Part shown: piece by piece, positions 8,951 through 17,187 of the stretch
Position numbering within the stretch: position 1 is the stretch's first letter
Layout: each line of letters starts with the position of its first letter
Source: Betaproteobacteria bacterium
Lineage (GTDB): Bacteria > Pseudomonadota > Gammaproteobacteria > Burkholderiales > SG8-39
DNA length: 64,000 nucleotides
Assembly: GCA_004297625.1 (NCBI GenBank)
Contig: SCTY01000068.1
Coordinates: forward strand, 62,001 to 126,000
Reading direction: 5' to 3'
Position numbers and translations under genes: made by a program
The notes under the pieces: generated by a model
Seen by the model: the letters and a program-made list of their open reading frames with translations, nothing else
Databases searched by the model: none
Told to the model about the DNA's origin: nothing

Positions 8951-9934
8951 GTGCTGAATGCAAGGGCATTGCTTTACTTTGCGCAGGTCGCGCGCCTTGG
9001 GAGCTTTTCGAGTGCCGCCAGGGCACTGCGGTTGACTCAACCCGCGGTGAGCCGGCAGGTAAAAAAGCTGGAACGGGACGTCGGCGTGCCGCTTTTGCAC
9101 CGAAAGGGGCGGCATGCTGTTCCTACCGAAGCGGGCGAGATCCTGCTTGGGCGCGCTACCGAGCTTCAAGATGCGGCAAACCGCGCCTTTGAGGACGCCC
9201 GCGCCGGCGCAACTACGCCTTCGGGGCCGTTTTCGATCGGCGTTTCGAACTTGATCGGACTACTCCTGTTTCCCGAGCTCATCCGGCGCTTCTCCCAGAA
9301 CTACCCGAAGGTCTCCTTGCACATCTCTGAAGGCTATTCGGGCTTTGTCGAGGAATGGATCTCGCAAGGCCGGGTCGATGCGGGCCTGATCTGGGGCAAG
9401 CCCAAAGCCTCCGATATCGTCCTCAACCCCATCCTTGCGCTGGAGATGTCCTTGATCGCGCCCCCAGCGCCGCTGCCCGGCTGCGAGGCCGGGAGCCGCC
9501 CGATCAAGGAATGCGCGTTCGAGGATCTCGTCCGGTTCCCGTTGATTCTCCCCGCGTTGCCGCATGCACTGAGGCTGTTTGCCGAGCGCGCGGGGGAGAA
9601 GGCAAAGGCCCCGATCAACGTCGTCCTTGAAGTGGAAGGCTTGATGCTCTCGAAGGAGCTGGTGCGGGCTGGACTCGGCTATACCCTCATGTCCTATGCA
9701 GGCGATCCGTACGACGTGCGCTCGCAGAACATCCGCATCATCAGGATCGGCCCCCAGAGAGTCCATTGGGTGCTGTCTGTCGGCACCCGAAAGGGCAGCC
9801 GCTCTTCGGTGACGGTTACCCGCTTCATCAGCGAGCTCCAACGCATCGCCAAGATTAAGTTGGCGAAGGGTGAGTTACGAGGGAACCTCGTGCCTCGCGA
9901 TCACGAACCTGCCGCTTCTCAGTCTAAGTCTTGA
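8951..9934 (+). CDS. LysR-family transcriptional regulator
   Basis: 327 residues from the GTG at 8951, chosen because GAGGAGGGGGAA lies immediately upstream; an in-frame TTG at 8933 would put the ribosome site inside the gene. The winged helix-turn-helix spans about residues 4-60 (FSSAARALRLTQPAVSRQVKKL, shown here only in part as LTQPAVSRQVKKL), and the remainder is a periplasmic-binding-like effector domain. It is divergent from the HyuA operon, so it is the likely regulator of that operon. Its 3' end overlaps the convergent ABC-2 permease gene by 11 bases. Confidence 0.9.
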   Translation: MLNARALLYFAQVARLGSFSSAARALRLTQPAVSRQVKKLERDVGVPLLHRKGRHAVPTEAGEILLGRATELQDAANRAFEDARAGATTPSGPFSIGVSNLIGLLLFPELIRRFSQNYPKVSLHISEGYSGFVEEWISQGRVDAGLIWGKPKASDIVLNPILALEMSLIAPPAPLPGCEAGSRPIKECAFEDLVRFPLILPALPHALRLFAERAGEKAKAPINVVLEVEGLMLSKELVRAGLGYTLMSYAGDPYDVRSQNIRIIRIGPQRVHWVLSVGTRKGSRSSVTVTRFISELQRIAKIKLAKGELRGNLVPRDHEPAASQSKS

Positions 9935-10685
9935 GCCGGTAGCCGGTCTTGAAGATCCACCCGATCGCGGCGAGGCAGACGGCCAGGAAAAGCCCCGTCA
10001 TGGCGAGGCTCACGGCCACGTTGACGTCGGCGACCTCGTAGAAGCTCCAGCGGAACCCGCTCACGAGGTAGACCACGGGATTGAAGAGGGTCACGGTCTG
10101 CCACGCGGGCGGCAGCACGCTGATCGAGTAGAACGTCCCGCCGAGGAAAGTGAGCGGCGTGATGAGGAGCAGCGGGACGAACTGCAGCTGCTCGAAGCCG
10201 TCGGCCCAGATGCCGATGACGAAGCCGAGCAGGCTGAAAGTCGCCGCGGTGAGCAGCAGGAAGGCGAGCATCCAGAACGGATGCGCGATGCGCAGCGGCA
10301 CGAAAAAGCCCGCGGTCGCCAGGATGATGAGCGCGAGCAGCGTCGACTTCGTCATCGCCGCGCCGACATAGCCGACGACGATTTCGAAGGCCGACACCGG
10401 CGCCGACAGAAGCTCGTAGATCGTGCCCGTGAAGCGCGGAAAGAAGATCCCGAACGAGGCGTTGGAGACGCTTTGCGTGAGCAGCATCAGCATCACCAGC
10501 CCGGGAACGATGAAGGCGCCGTACTGCACGCCTTCGATCTGGGCGATGCGCGTGCCGATGGCCGCGCCGAACACCACGAAGTACAGCGACGTCGTGATCA
10601 CCGGCGCGACGATGCTCTGCAGGAGCGTGCGCCCGGTGCGGGCCATCTCGAAGGCGTAGATCGCGCGGATCGCCCGCAGGTTCAT
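9924..10685 (-). CDS. ABC-2 type transporter permease
   Basis: 253 residues with about six membrane spans. The ABC-2 signature region is visible as GGTFYSISVLPPAWQTVTLF followed by NPVVYLVSGFRW, typical of NodJ/YadH-type exporters. The ATG overlaps the TGA of the ATPase gene (ATGA). It forms an exporter of unknown cargo with that ATPase; drug, polysaccharide or lipid export all occur in this family. Confidence 0.9.
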   Translation of the reverse strand: MNLRAIRAIYAFEMARTGRTLLQSIVAPVITTSLYFVVFGAAIGTRIAQIEGVQYGAFIVPGLVMLMLLTQSVSNASFGIFFPRFTGTIYELLSAPVSAFEIVVGYVGAAMTKSTLLALIILATAGFFVPLRIAHPFWMLAFLLLTAATFSLLGFVIGIWADGFEQLQFVPLLLITPLTFLGGTFYSISVLPPAWQTVTLFNPVVYLVSGFRWSFYEVADVNVAVSLAMTGLFLAVCLAAIGWIFKTGYRLKT

Positions 10686-11608
10686 CGGCGCCTGCCCACC
10701 AGGTCGACGAAGATCTCCTCGAGCGAGCTCTGCGTCGTGTGCAGGTCCTTGAAGCCGATGCCGGCGGCCGTGAGGTCGTCGAGCAGCCCGGTGATGCCGG
10801 TGCGCGCCGCCCGGGTGTCGTAGGTGTAGACGAGCTCGCGGCCGTTTGCCGACAGGCTCAACCGGTAAGGCGCCAGCTTCGAGGGAACTTCCTTCAACGG
10901 CTCCGCGAGATGCAGCGTGAGGCGCTTCTGGCCGAGCTTGCGCATCAGCTCGGCCTTTTCCTCGACCAGGATGATCTCCCCCTTGTTGATCACGCCGACA
11001 CGGTCGGCCATGAGCTCCGCCTCCTCGATGTAGTGCGTGGTCAGGATGATGGTGACGCCCGAGTCGCGCAGCGCGCGTATCACCTGCCACATGTCCTGGC
11101 GCAGCTCCACGTCGACGCCGGCGGTCGGCTCGTCGAGGAACAGCACCTGCGGCTCGTGCGCCAGCGCCTTGGCGATGAGCACGCGCCGCTTCATGCCGCC
11201 GGAGAGCGTGATGATCTTGCTCTTTCGGCGCTCCCACAGCGAAAGCTCGCGCAGCACCTTCTCGACGTGCGCGGGATTCGCCGGCTTGCCGAACAGCCCG
11301 CGCGTGAAGCTCACCGTCTGCCATACCGTTTCGAAGGCGTTGGTGGTGAGCTCCTGCGGCACGAGGCCGATCATCGCCCGCGAGGCGCGGTACTCGCGCA
11401 CGATGTCGTGCCCGCCGACCGTCACGCTCCCTCCCGTGGGCGTGACGATGCCGCAGACGATGCCGATGAGCGTGGTCTTGCCCGCGCCGTTCGGGCCGAG
11501 GAGCGCAAAGATCTCCCCGCGGCGGATCTCGAGGTCGACCTGCTTGAGCGCCTGCAGGCCCGTGGCGTAGGTCTTGGACAGCCCGCTGACCGAGATGATG
11601 GGCGGCAT
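10682..11608 (-). CDS. ABC-2 type transporter ATP-binding protein
   Basis: 308 residues. Walker A GPNGAGKTT lies at about residues 39-47, the signature LSGGMKRR near 140 and Walker B VLFLDEPTAGVD near 158. The C-terminal extension of about 90 residues (ending SLEEIFVDLVGRRR) is typical of CcmA/YadG-type exporters. The ATG at 11608 begins MPPIISVSGLSKTYATG; longer frames run into the neighbour. The permease gene follows with an ATGA overlap. The DUF427 gene ends 11 bases upstream, so read-through transcription from 14.2 kb is possible. Confidence 0.92.
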   Translation of the reverse strand: MPPIISVSGLSKTYATGLQALKQVDLEIRRGEIFALLGPNGAGKTTLIGIVCGIVTPTGGSVTVGGHDIVREYRASRAMIGLVPQELTTNAFETVWQTVSFTRGLFGKPANPAHVEKVLRELSLWERRKSKIITLSGGMKRRVLIAKALAHEPQVLFLDEPTAGVDVELRQDMWQVIRALRDSGVTIILTTHYIEEAELMADRVGVINKGEIILVEEKAELMRKLGQKRLTLHLAEPLKEVPSKLAPYRLSLSANGRELVYTYDTRAARTGITGLLDDLTAAGIGFKDLHTTQSSLEEIFVDLVGRRR

Positions 11609-11619
11609 CACCCCGCAGC

Positions 11620-11991
11620 TTACTGTGTCCCGATCGAATCCACCTTGTCCGGGTAGAACGCGAGCAGTTCTCGGATGGCGGTCATCTCGTCGTAGGGCTG
11701 CTCGTAGCTCCAGACCGCGTTCTCCGGGCCGTCGGCCAGCGAGAAATACGAGGCATGGCCCTTGAACGGACAATAAGTCTGATGGCTGCTGCGCCTCAGC
11801 CGCTCCATCTTCACGTCCCGGCGCGGGAAGTAAAAAACCGGCGGGTAGCTTCCCTCCTGCATCATGAGCGCGTTTTGGCTGTCGGCGATCACCTCGCCCT
11901 TGAACTTCACCTGCACACGCGCGCCGGCCGGCTTCGTGGTGATGCGATGCTCGGGATGCTTCTTGTAGCCCGGGGCTGGGTTGGCGTTCAT
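11620..11991 (-). CDS. DUF427 domain-containing protein
   Basis: 123 residues. The core VQVKFKGEVIADSQNALMMQ and the TYCPFKGHASYFSL motif are characteristic of the DUF427 fold, small soluble proteins of unproven function often found beside redox or stress genes. The ATG overlaps the TGA of the SRPBCC gene (ATGA). The family has no settled biochemical role. Confidence 0.9.
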   Translation of the reverse strand: MNANPAPGYKKHPEHRITTKPAGARVQVKFKGEVIADSQNALMMQEGSYPPVFYFPRRDVKMERLRRSSHQTYCPFKGHASYFSLADGPENAVWSYEQPYDEMTAIRELLAFYPDKVDSIGTQ

Positions 11992-12395
11992 TGCAGTTCC
12001 GTTCGTCTTTCGAGGATCGACTTCGCGGCGTTCAGGTCGCGCATGACCCATTGCGCATCGGCCGCAAACTTCTCGTCCGACATGCCGGGCTGGCGATTGA
12101 GCGTCAGGATGAGCTCGCACGCTTCGCCCTTCGGCACGATGCGCAGCGGGACGAAAACCGTGGCGCCGTCCGGCAACGTCACGGAATGGTCGAGCACGCC
12201 GCGGGAATTGCGGTCGGAGAAGCGCACCCTCGCGGGCCCCTGCGGCGTATCGGCGATCCAGTCGTCGCCGTCCCGGCGCAGCGAGCCGGCGAGACCGGAC
12301 GCCCACTTCGCAAAGTTCTCCGGTACGGATAAGAACTCGTACGCCTCCGCGGCCGGACGCTCTATGAAAACGCTGAGCGTGGATCGCTCACTCAT
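11988..12395 (-). CDS. SRPBCC (START-like) family protein
   Basis: 135 residues beginning LSVFIERPAAEAYEFLSVPE, the first strand and helix of the polyketide-cyclase/START-like fold that encloses hydrophobic ligands. The 5' end overlaps the upstream VOC gene by eight bases (ATGAGTGA), and the 3' end overlaps the DUF427 start. This indicates one transcript for VOC, SRPBCC and DUF427. No ligand can be assigned. Confidence 0.85.
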   Translation of the reverse strand: MSERSTLSVFIERPAAEAYEFLSVPENFAKWASGLAGSLRRDGDDWIADTPQGPARVRFSDRNSRGVLDHSVTLPDGATVFVPLRIVPKGEACELILTLNRQPGMSDEKFAADAQWVMRDLNAAKSILERRTELQ

Positions 12396-12789
12396 GGATC
12401 ACCATCCACGAGACGCCGAAGCGGTCCGCTACCATGCCGAAGCGCTTGGCGAAGAAGGTCTTCGCCAGCGGCATCTTCACCTGGCCGCCGTCGGCGAGCG
12501 CGCCGAACACGCGCTCCGCGTCGGCCTCGCTCCTCACCGCAAGCGAGAGTGAAAAGCCCTGGAAGCTCGGGCTTCCGGAGGCGAAGCCGTCGGAGGCCAT
12601 CACCCTCGCATCGCCGACGCGAAAACAGGCATGCATCACCTTGTCGGGCGGCGGCGCCTTGCCCTGCACCGGCTCCGGGCTGTCCTTGTAGCGCATCAGC
12701 ATTTCGATTTCTGCGCCGAGCGCACGGCGGTAGTACTCGAGCGCTTCCTCGCAGCGGCCTTCGAAAAACAGATAGGGCTGTATCGGCAT
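12388..12789 (-). CDS. VOC family protein, PhnB-like
   Basis: 133 residues with the PhnB/YjdN pattern: MPIQPYLFFEGRCEEALEYY at the start (first 20 residues), FRVGDARVMASD in the middle and FAKRFGMVADRFGVSW at the end. The fold is the paired beta-alpha-beta module of glyoxalase-type metalloenzymes; PhnB members often lack a proven activity. It is co-directional with and overlaps the SRPBCC gene. Confidence 0.88.
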   Translation of the reverse strand: MPIQPYLFFEGRCEEALEYYRRALGAEIEMLMRYKDSPEPVQGKAPPPDKVMHACFRVGDARVMASDGFASGSPSFQGFSLSLAVRSEADAERVFGALADGGQVKMPLAKTFFAKRFGMVADRFGVSWMVIHE

Positions 12790-12815
12790 TGCGGGTCCTT
12801 TCCTTGCAGGTGTGA

Positions 12816-13073
12816 TTAACCGCCGCTGAGCGCCTGGACGATGACGACGTCGTCGCCCGCCTGCAGCGGCTGCCCCAGGTCGAGGACCTGGTCGGCGTTG
12901 ATGAAGATTCGAATGTGGCGCCGGATCCGGTCCTGCTCGTCCACCATGCGGAAACGGATGCCGGGATAGCGCCGATCGAGGTCGAAGAGCAGCTCGCCCA
13001 AGGTGCCGCCGCTCGCCTCCACAGGGTTGCGATCGGTGTAGGAAAGCAGCGCGCTCGGGATGAGCACCTTCAT
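12816..13073 (-). CDS. MoaD/ThiS family sulfur-carrier-like protein
   Basis: 85 residues with a beta-grasp ubiquitin-like pattern and the C-terminal ALSGG. The terminal Gly-Gly is the site that MoaD/ThiS carriers use for adenylation and thiocarboxylation. It lies 8 bases after the Asp-box propeller gene. No MoaE, ThiG or E1-like activating enzyme is seen in the window, so a specialised role separate from molybdopterin synthesis is possible. Confidence 0.88.
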   Translation of the reverse strand: MKVLIPSALLSYTDRNPVEASGGTLGELLFDLDRRYPGIRFRMVDEQDRIRRHIRIFINADQVLDLGQPLQAGDDVVIVQALSGG

Positions 13074-13081
13074 GATCGCTG

Positions 13082-14209
13082 CTACTCCAGCTCGGCGGCT
13101 TCGACCGCGTAGATTTCCGGAAGGTGCTGCGCGATGCAGGTCCAGCGGCTGCCTTCGTCCCGCCCCATCCATAGCTCGCCGCTCGTGGTGCCGAAATAAA
13201 GCGCGGGCGGGTCGCCGGCGTCCGCGCTCATCGCCTGGCGCTTCACCGTCCACCAAGCCTGCTTCTCGGGCAGCCCCGCATCGAGGCGCTGCCAGCTCTC
13301 GCCGGCGTTGCGCGTCCTGTAAACCGCGGGCTTGCCTTCCGGGCTGGTGCGCGGCCAGACCGTTGTCCCGTCCATGGGCAGTACCCACGCGACATCGGCA
13401 TTGCGCGGATGAACCACCATGGGAAAGCCGATGTCGCCGACGTCCTTCGGCAGGGTCTTGCCGATGCGCCTCCAGGCCTTCGACGGCCGGTCGAGCCGAT
13501 AGATGCCGCAGTGATTCTGCTGATAGAGCCGATCCGGGTTGCTCGGGCACAGCCGCACGCAGTGCGGATCGTGGAACGCGACGTTGGAGCGATCGAATCC
13601 CTCGACCACCTCAAGCCCGTCGATGAGCGGCGCGAAGCTCGCGCCGCCGTCGAGCGATTCGTGCACGCCGCCGCCCGACATCGCGAAGTACAAGTGCGAA
13701 GCGTCGCGCGGGTCGACGATGATCGAGTGCAGCTTCGCGCCGTCGGGCGTGCCGTCCTGCGAAGTGCCCATCCAGGTCCGGTATTGCGCGTCCTCGTTGA
13801 TGCAGGAGAAAGGCTCCCACGTCGCGCCGCCATCGGCCGAGCGGAACAGTCCCTGCGGCGAGGTTCCCGCGTACCAGACGTCCTCCTCCGAAATGGGGCC
13901 GGGCGCGAGCCAGAAAGTGTGGTCGACCGCTCGCCCGCTCTTCCCTTCCCCGGCCTTCGCGAATGCCGGCGGCCGGGCCGCTTCCTTCCAGTTAGCGCCC
14001 CGATCGGTGGAGCGGAAAATCGTCGGACCCAGGTGGCCGGTCTTCGCCGCGGCGAGCAGCGTGCGCCGGTCGCGCGGGTCGAGCACCACGTGGTTCAGCA
14101 CGTGCCCCAGAAAGTGCGGCCCGTCGACCCGCCAGCTGTCCCGCGAAGCATCGCCGTGATAGAGCCATGCGCCCTTGCGCGTCGCCACCAGCACCAATGT
14201 CCGCCGCAT
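13082..14209 (-). CDS. Asp-box (BNR/sialidase-like) beta-propeller protein
   Basis: 375 residues with at least four Asp-box repeats: STDRGANWKEA, SADGGATWEPF, SLDGGASFAPL and TRNAGESWQRL. These shape a beta-propeller like exo-alpha-sialidases and photosystem assembly factors, but the catalytic sialidase residues are not evident and no signal peptide is present, so a cytoplasmic binding role is more likely. The MoaD-like gene follows at 8 bases and is probably co-transcribed. It is the first gene of the minus-strand run that continues to 9.9 kb. Confidence 0.82.
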   Translation of the reverse strand: MRRTLVLVATRKGAWLYHGDASRDSWRVDGPHFLGHVLNHVVLDPRDRRTLLAAAKTGHLGPTIFRSTDRGANWKEAARPPAFAKAGEGKSGRAVDHTFWLAPGPISEEDVWYAGTSPQGLFRSADGGATWEPFSCINEDAQYRTWMGTSQDGTPDGAKLHSIIVDPRDASHLYFAMSGGGVHESLDGGASFAPLIDGLEVVEGFDRSNVAFHDPHCVRLCPSNPDRLYQQNHCGIYRLDRPSKAWRRIGKTLPKDVGDIGFPMVVHPRNADVAWVLPMDGTTVWPRTSPEGKPAVYRTRNAGESWQRLDAGLPEKQAWWTVKRQAMSADAGDPPALYFGTTSGELWMGRDEGSRWTCIAQHLPEIYAVEAAELE

Positions 14210-14251
14210 CGCCGTGTCTCCTTGAATTCAGGGATATGCATCCCCTAGTCG

Positions 14252-14268
14252 TTTGGCGCCAGGCCAAA
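14252..14268. promoter_or_regulatory. short dyad upstream of the propeller operon
   Basis: TTTGGC and GCCAAA form a six-base dyad with five bases between, 43 bases upstream of the start of the Asp-box gene. It could be an operator. There is no further support, and dyads this short occur by chance. Confidence 0.2.
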
Positions 14269-14317
14269 TCGACATCGACAATCGAGACTGGTTCTTATTT
14301 AGTATACGGCGTGCGGG

Positions 14318-14533
14318 TTACAGCTTGTCGCCGCCGTGCAGCTTGGCGCGCGCTTCGGCCATTGCCCGGTCGCTGATCTGCAGGATGAGCTCGCAATAGG
14401 TCGTCGCGAGCTCGCAATGGGGGCAGATGAGATCGGACAGCATGTTGAACGGCGTGCCCGGGTCCATGTGCACGAACTCGGTCCCCTTGCAATGCGGGCA
14501 GCGGGCGACGACGTTTCCGAGGCGGACTTCCAT
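14318..14533 (-). CDS. small zinc-ribbon protein downstream of UbiD
   Basis: 71 residues with two metal-binding knuckles, CPHC at about residues 12-15 and CPHC near 38-41, separated by a short linker, then a helical tail. It is encoded 56 bases after the UbiD-family gene on the same strand. Some UbiD-type decarboxylases (vanillate or 4-hydroxybenzoate type) have a small zinc-ribbon subunit D; this protein fits in size and position but is not clearly homologous by eye. No good ribosome site was found, so the start is uncertain. Confidence 0.6.
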   Translation of the reverse strand: MEVRLGNVVARCPHCKGTEFVHMDPGTPFNMLSDLICPHCELATTYCELILQISDRAMAEARAKLHGGDKL

Positions 14534-14589
14534 GATGGGCAGCCGAGGATAGAGGCTCGCCGCCCCGGCTCTTTGATCGATATCAAGCC

Positions 14590-16125
14590 CTATTCGGGCT
14601 CGTGGAGCGCCGGAAGCCGCGGCGCCGGCCCGGTAAAACCGAGCTCGCTCCACCGGCGGGCAACGCGCTCGTAGACATCGCGCCGCACCATGGTGCTCTG
14701 CGGAAACTCCTTGAGGTAGCGATGCGGCTTGCAAGCGTCGATCAACGCCTTGGAGCCGTAGGGACGCGCCTCGCGCGGGAACTGGCTCGGATCCAGGCCG
14801 GTGGACCAGGTCTTGCGCAGGATGTCGATGTCCTCGGAAGGATGGCAGCGCGTCGAGAGCGCCCACAGCACCTGGTTGAGATCGGTCGGATCGACGTCGT
14901 CGTCGACCGCGATGATCCATTTCGTGTAGTAAGCCGCGGCCGGCGACTGCGCGACGAGCGAAAGGACCTGGGCGACGTGGCCGGCGAACTGCTGCTTGAG
15001 CGACACCACGGCCATGCCCCAGCCCGACGCCGCGGCCGGGTGCGCGTACACGCCGCGGATGCCGGGAACGCCGAGCTGATCGAGGCTTTCCCAGATGCGC
15101 GCCGAGCGCATGATGGCGTAGTAGGCGCCGATCTCGCACGAGGGATAGCGCGCCATCAGCGCAGCGGTAAGCACCGGGTTCCTGCGCATGTGCAGCGCCT
15201 TCACCTGGATCACCGGCTGCGGCGCGCGCGCTCCGCCGTAATAGCCGGTGAATTCGCCGAGCGGCCCTTCTTCCTCGCGCTCGTCCTCGTGCAGAGTGCC
15301 TTCGATGACGATCTCGGCGCGCGCGGGAATCGGCAGATCGAGCACTGCGCCGCGCGTAAGCTGCACGCCCTCGCCCATCAAGCCGCCCGCGGCATCGAGC
15401 TCGGACTCCTGCGCGCCGAACACCTGCGCGCCGATCATGAACAGAATCGGATCGATGCCGTACGCGACCACCACCGGGCAAGGCTCGCCGCGCGCCCACC
15501 ACGCGTCGCGGTCGAGACCGCCGTGCTTGCCGGGCGAGGTGTAAAGCCCGACTCGGCGGGGACCGTGCAGCATGCCGCGGTACACGGCGGCGTTGAGGCG
15601 GCCGCTCGACGGATCGCGCGTGAAAGTGATGTCGCCGGTGCCGAGGTAGCGCCCGCCGTCGGCGGGCCAGAACTTCGGCGCGGGCAGGCGCGTGAGATCC
15701 ACGTCTTCGCCCTTCAGCACGATCTCGTTGACCGGCGCGCTCTCGGGGGCGACATACACCGGCGCGACGCGTTGTGACAAGAGCTTTCGGGTCTCGGCGA
15801 TGAGATCGCTCAATGAAGAATTTACTGCGAGGCCGAGCGCGAGCGCATAGCGGCGGCGGCTCGCGCCGAGCATGTTGATGAGCACGCGGCCTTCGACCGG
15901 CTCGGTGAAGCGCGAAAACAGAAGCGCCGGAGCGTCTTCGCGCTGCGTCGCCATGTAAGCAATCGCCGAGAGCTCTTGATCGAGATCAACTTCGGCGTCG
16001 ATGCGCTTCAGCTCGCCCGCGCCATCGAGGCGCTCGAGCCATTCGCGCACGTCGCGCGCGCCACGCCGTTCGCCGCTCTCGCGCGCGGTCTCCTGTCTCG
16101 CTAAGGTGGTTGCGAATTCCTCCAT
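14590..16125 (-). CDS. UbiD family prenylated-FMN-dependent decarboxylase
   Basis: 511 residues, normal for UbiD/Fdc. The N-terminal DVREWLERLDGAGELKRID, the cofactor-site region EEGPLGEFTGYYGG with its catalytic Glu, and the downstream IIAVDDDVDPTDLNQVLWAL are diagnostic. The enzyme decarboxylates (or carboxylates) aromatic or unsaturated acids using prenylated FMN supplied by UbiX, which is not in the window. The ATG at 16125 lacks an obvious ribosome site. It is divergent from a TAXI-type binding-protein gene only 37 bases away, so transporter and enzyme probably share a substrate. Confidence 0.93.
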   Translation of the reverse strand: MEEFATTLARQETARESGERRGARDVREWLERLDGAGELKRIDAEVDLDQELSAIAYMATQREDAPALLFSRFTEPVEGRVLINMLGASRRRYALALGLAVNSSLSDLIAETRKLLSQRVAPVYVAPESAPVNEIVLKGEDVDLTRLPAPKFWPADGGRYLGTGDITFTRDPSSGRLNAAVYRGMLHGPRRVGLYTSPGKHGGLDRDAWWARGEPCPVVVAYGIDPILFMIGAQVFGAQESELDAAGGLMGEGVQLTRGAVLDLPIPARAEIVIEGTLHEDEREEEGPLGEFTGYYGGARAPQPVIQVKALHMRRNPVLTAALMARYPSCEIGAYYAIMRSARIWESLDQLGVPGIRGVYAHPAAASGWGMAVVSLKQQFAGHVAQVLSLVAQSPAAAYYTKWIIAVDDDVDPTDLNQVLWALSTRCHPSEDIDILRKTWSTGLDPSQFPREARPYGSKALIDACKPHRYLKEFPQSTMVRRDVYERVARRWSELGFTGPAPRLPALHEPE

Positions 16126-16162
16126 AGATGCGAAACAATACAGCGGAAGGAGGGACATTCCA

Positions 16163-17179
16163 ATGATGAAAGTGAAAGGACTCGCCGCATTGATCGCACT
16201 CGCGGTCGCTGCGGGCCCGGCCGTAGCGCAGGACGTGCCGAAGGTGATGAACATGGGCACGCACGGCGTCGGCAGCCTGATCTATGCGATGGGGATCGGC
16301 ATCGGCAAGGTCGTCGGCGCGAATCTCGACGTGCAGGTGCACGTGCAGCCCGGCGCGGGACCGACGCAGTGGCTGCCGCAGACCGCGAGCGGCGAGACGC
16401 AGCTCGGCCTGCTCAACAATTACGACGCGTACCACGGCCGGCACGCGACCGGCGGCTACGAGAAGGCGCTGCAGAACAAGGGCGCGCCGATCCTGCTGCT
16501 GACGTCCGGAACCCGCAACTGGCTCGGACCGCTCGTGAGCGGCGACTCGGGCATCAAGACCTGCGCCGACATGAAAGGCAAGCGCATCGTCGTGCGCTAC
16601 ACCGGCAGCGCCGGCGTGAGCGCACAGGGCGAGGCGGTGGTGGCGAACTGCGGCTTGAACCCGAAGGACTTCCGCGCGGTGCCGGTGGCCGGCGGCCCGG
16701 ACAAAGGCGTGCAGGCAATCATGGACGGAATCGCCGATGTGTCGGGTTCCGGCGCGGTCGGCATGGGCATCGTTGCCGAGCTCGACGCGAGGAAAGGCGC
16801 GCGCTTCGTGTCCCTCGATCCCTCGCCCGCCGCGTGGGAGCGCTTCCGCAAGCACTTCCCCGCGACGCCGCGCAAGGTCGAGCCGGGCCCGGGGCGCGTC
16901 GGCGTCAAGGAGCCGGTCACGCTCGCCGAGTATCCGTTCTATCTCGTCGCCGCCGAAAAGCTCTCCGACGAGGCGGCGTATCGCATCGTCAAGGTGCTGT
17001 GGGAAAAGAACGCCGACCTGTTCCCGCTGCACGCACGGCTGAAGGCCTGGGTCAAGGAAGGCTACGTCGACGAGGACGCCACCATTCCCTACCACCCGGG
17101 AGCGGTGAAGTTCTACAAGGAAGTCGGCGCATGGTCGCCGAAGATGGACGCGGTGCAGAAGAAGCTGCTCGGCCGCTGA
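16163..17179 (+). CDS. TAXI family TRAP transporter solute-binding protein
   Basis: 338 residues. A signal peptide (MMKVKGLAALIALAVAAGPA, cleavage near AVA-QDVPK) precedes MNMGTHGVGSLIYAMG, and the TAXI-typical ADMKGKRIVVRY lies near residue 140. The ATG follows GGAAGGAGGGACATTCC. The fused TRAP permease gene starts 8 bases downstream. TAXI receptors bind dicarboxylates, amino acids or aromatic acids; adjacency to UbiD suggests an aromatic or unsaturated acid, by inference only. Confidence 0.92.
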   Translation: MMKVKGLAALIALAVAAGPAVAQDVPKVMNMGTHGVGSLIYAMGIGIGKVVGANLDVQVHVQPGAGPTQWLPQTASGETQLGLLNNYDAYHGRHATGGYEKALQNKGAPILLLTSGTRNWLGPLVSGDSGIKTCADMKGKRIVVRYTGSAGVSAQGEAVVANCGLNPKDFRAVPVAGGPDKGVQAIMDGIADVSGSGAVGMGIVAELDARKGARFVSLDPSPAAWERFRKHFPATPRKVEPGPGRVGVKEPVTLAEYPFYLVAAEKLSDEAAYRIVKVLWEKNADLFPLHARLKAWVKEGYVDEDATIPYHPGAVKFYKEVGAWSPKMDAVQKKLLGR

Positions 17180-17187
17180 CCGTCTGG

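Noticed and set aside
8846..9169. N-terminal extension of HyuA by about 108 codons
   Set aside because: It would read through the divergent promoter and the LysR start; the ATG at 8845 has a good ribosome site and begins with the family motif.
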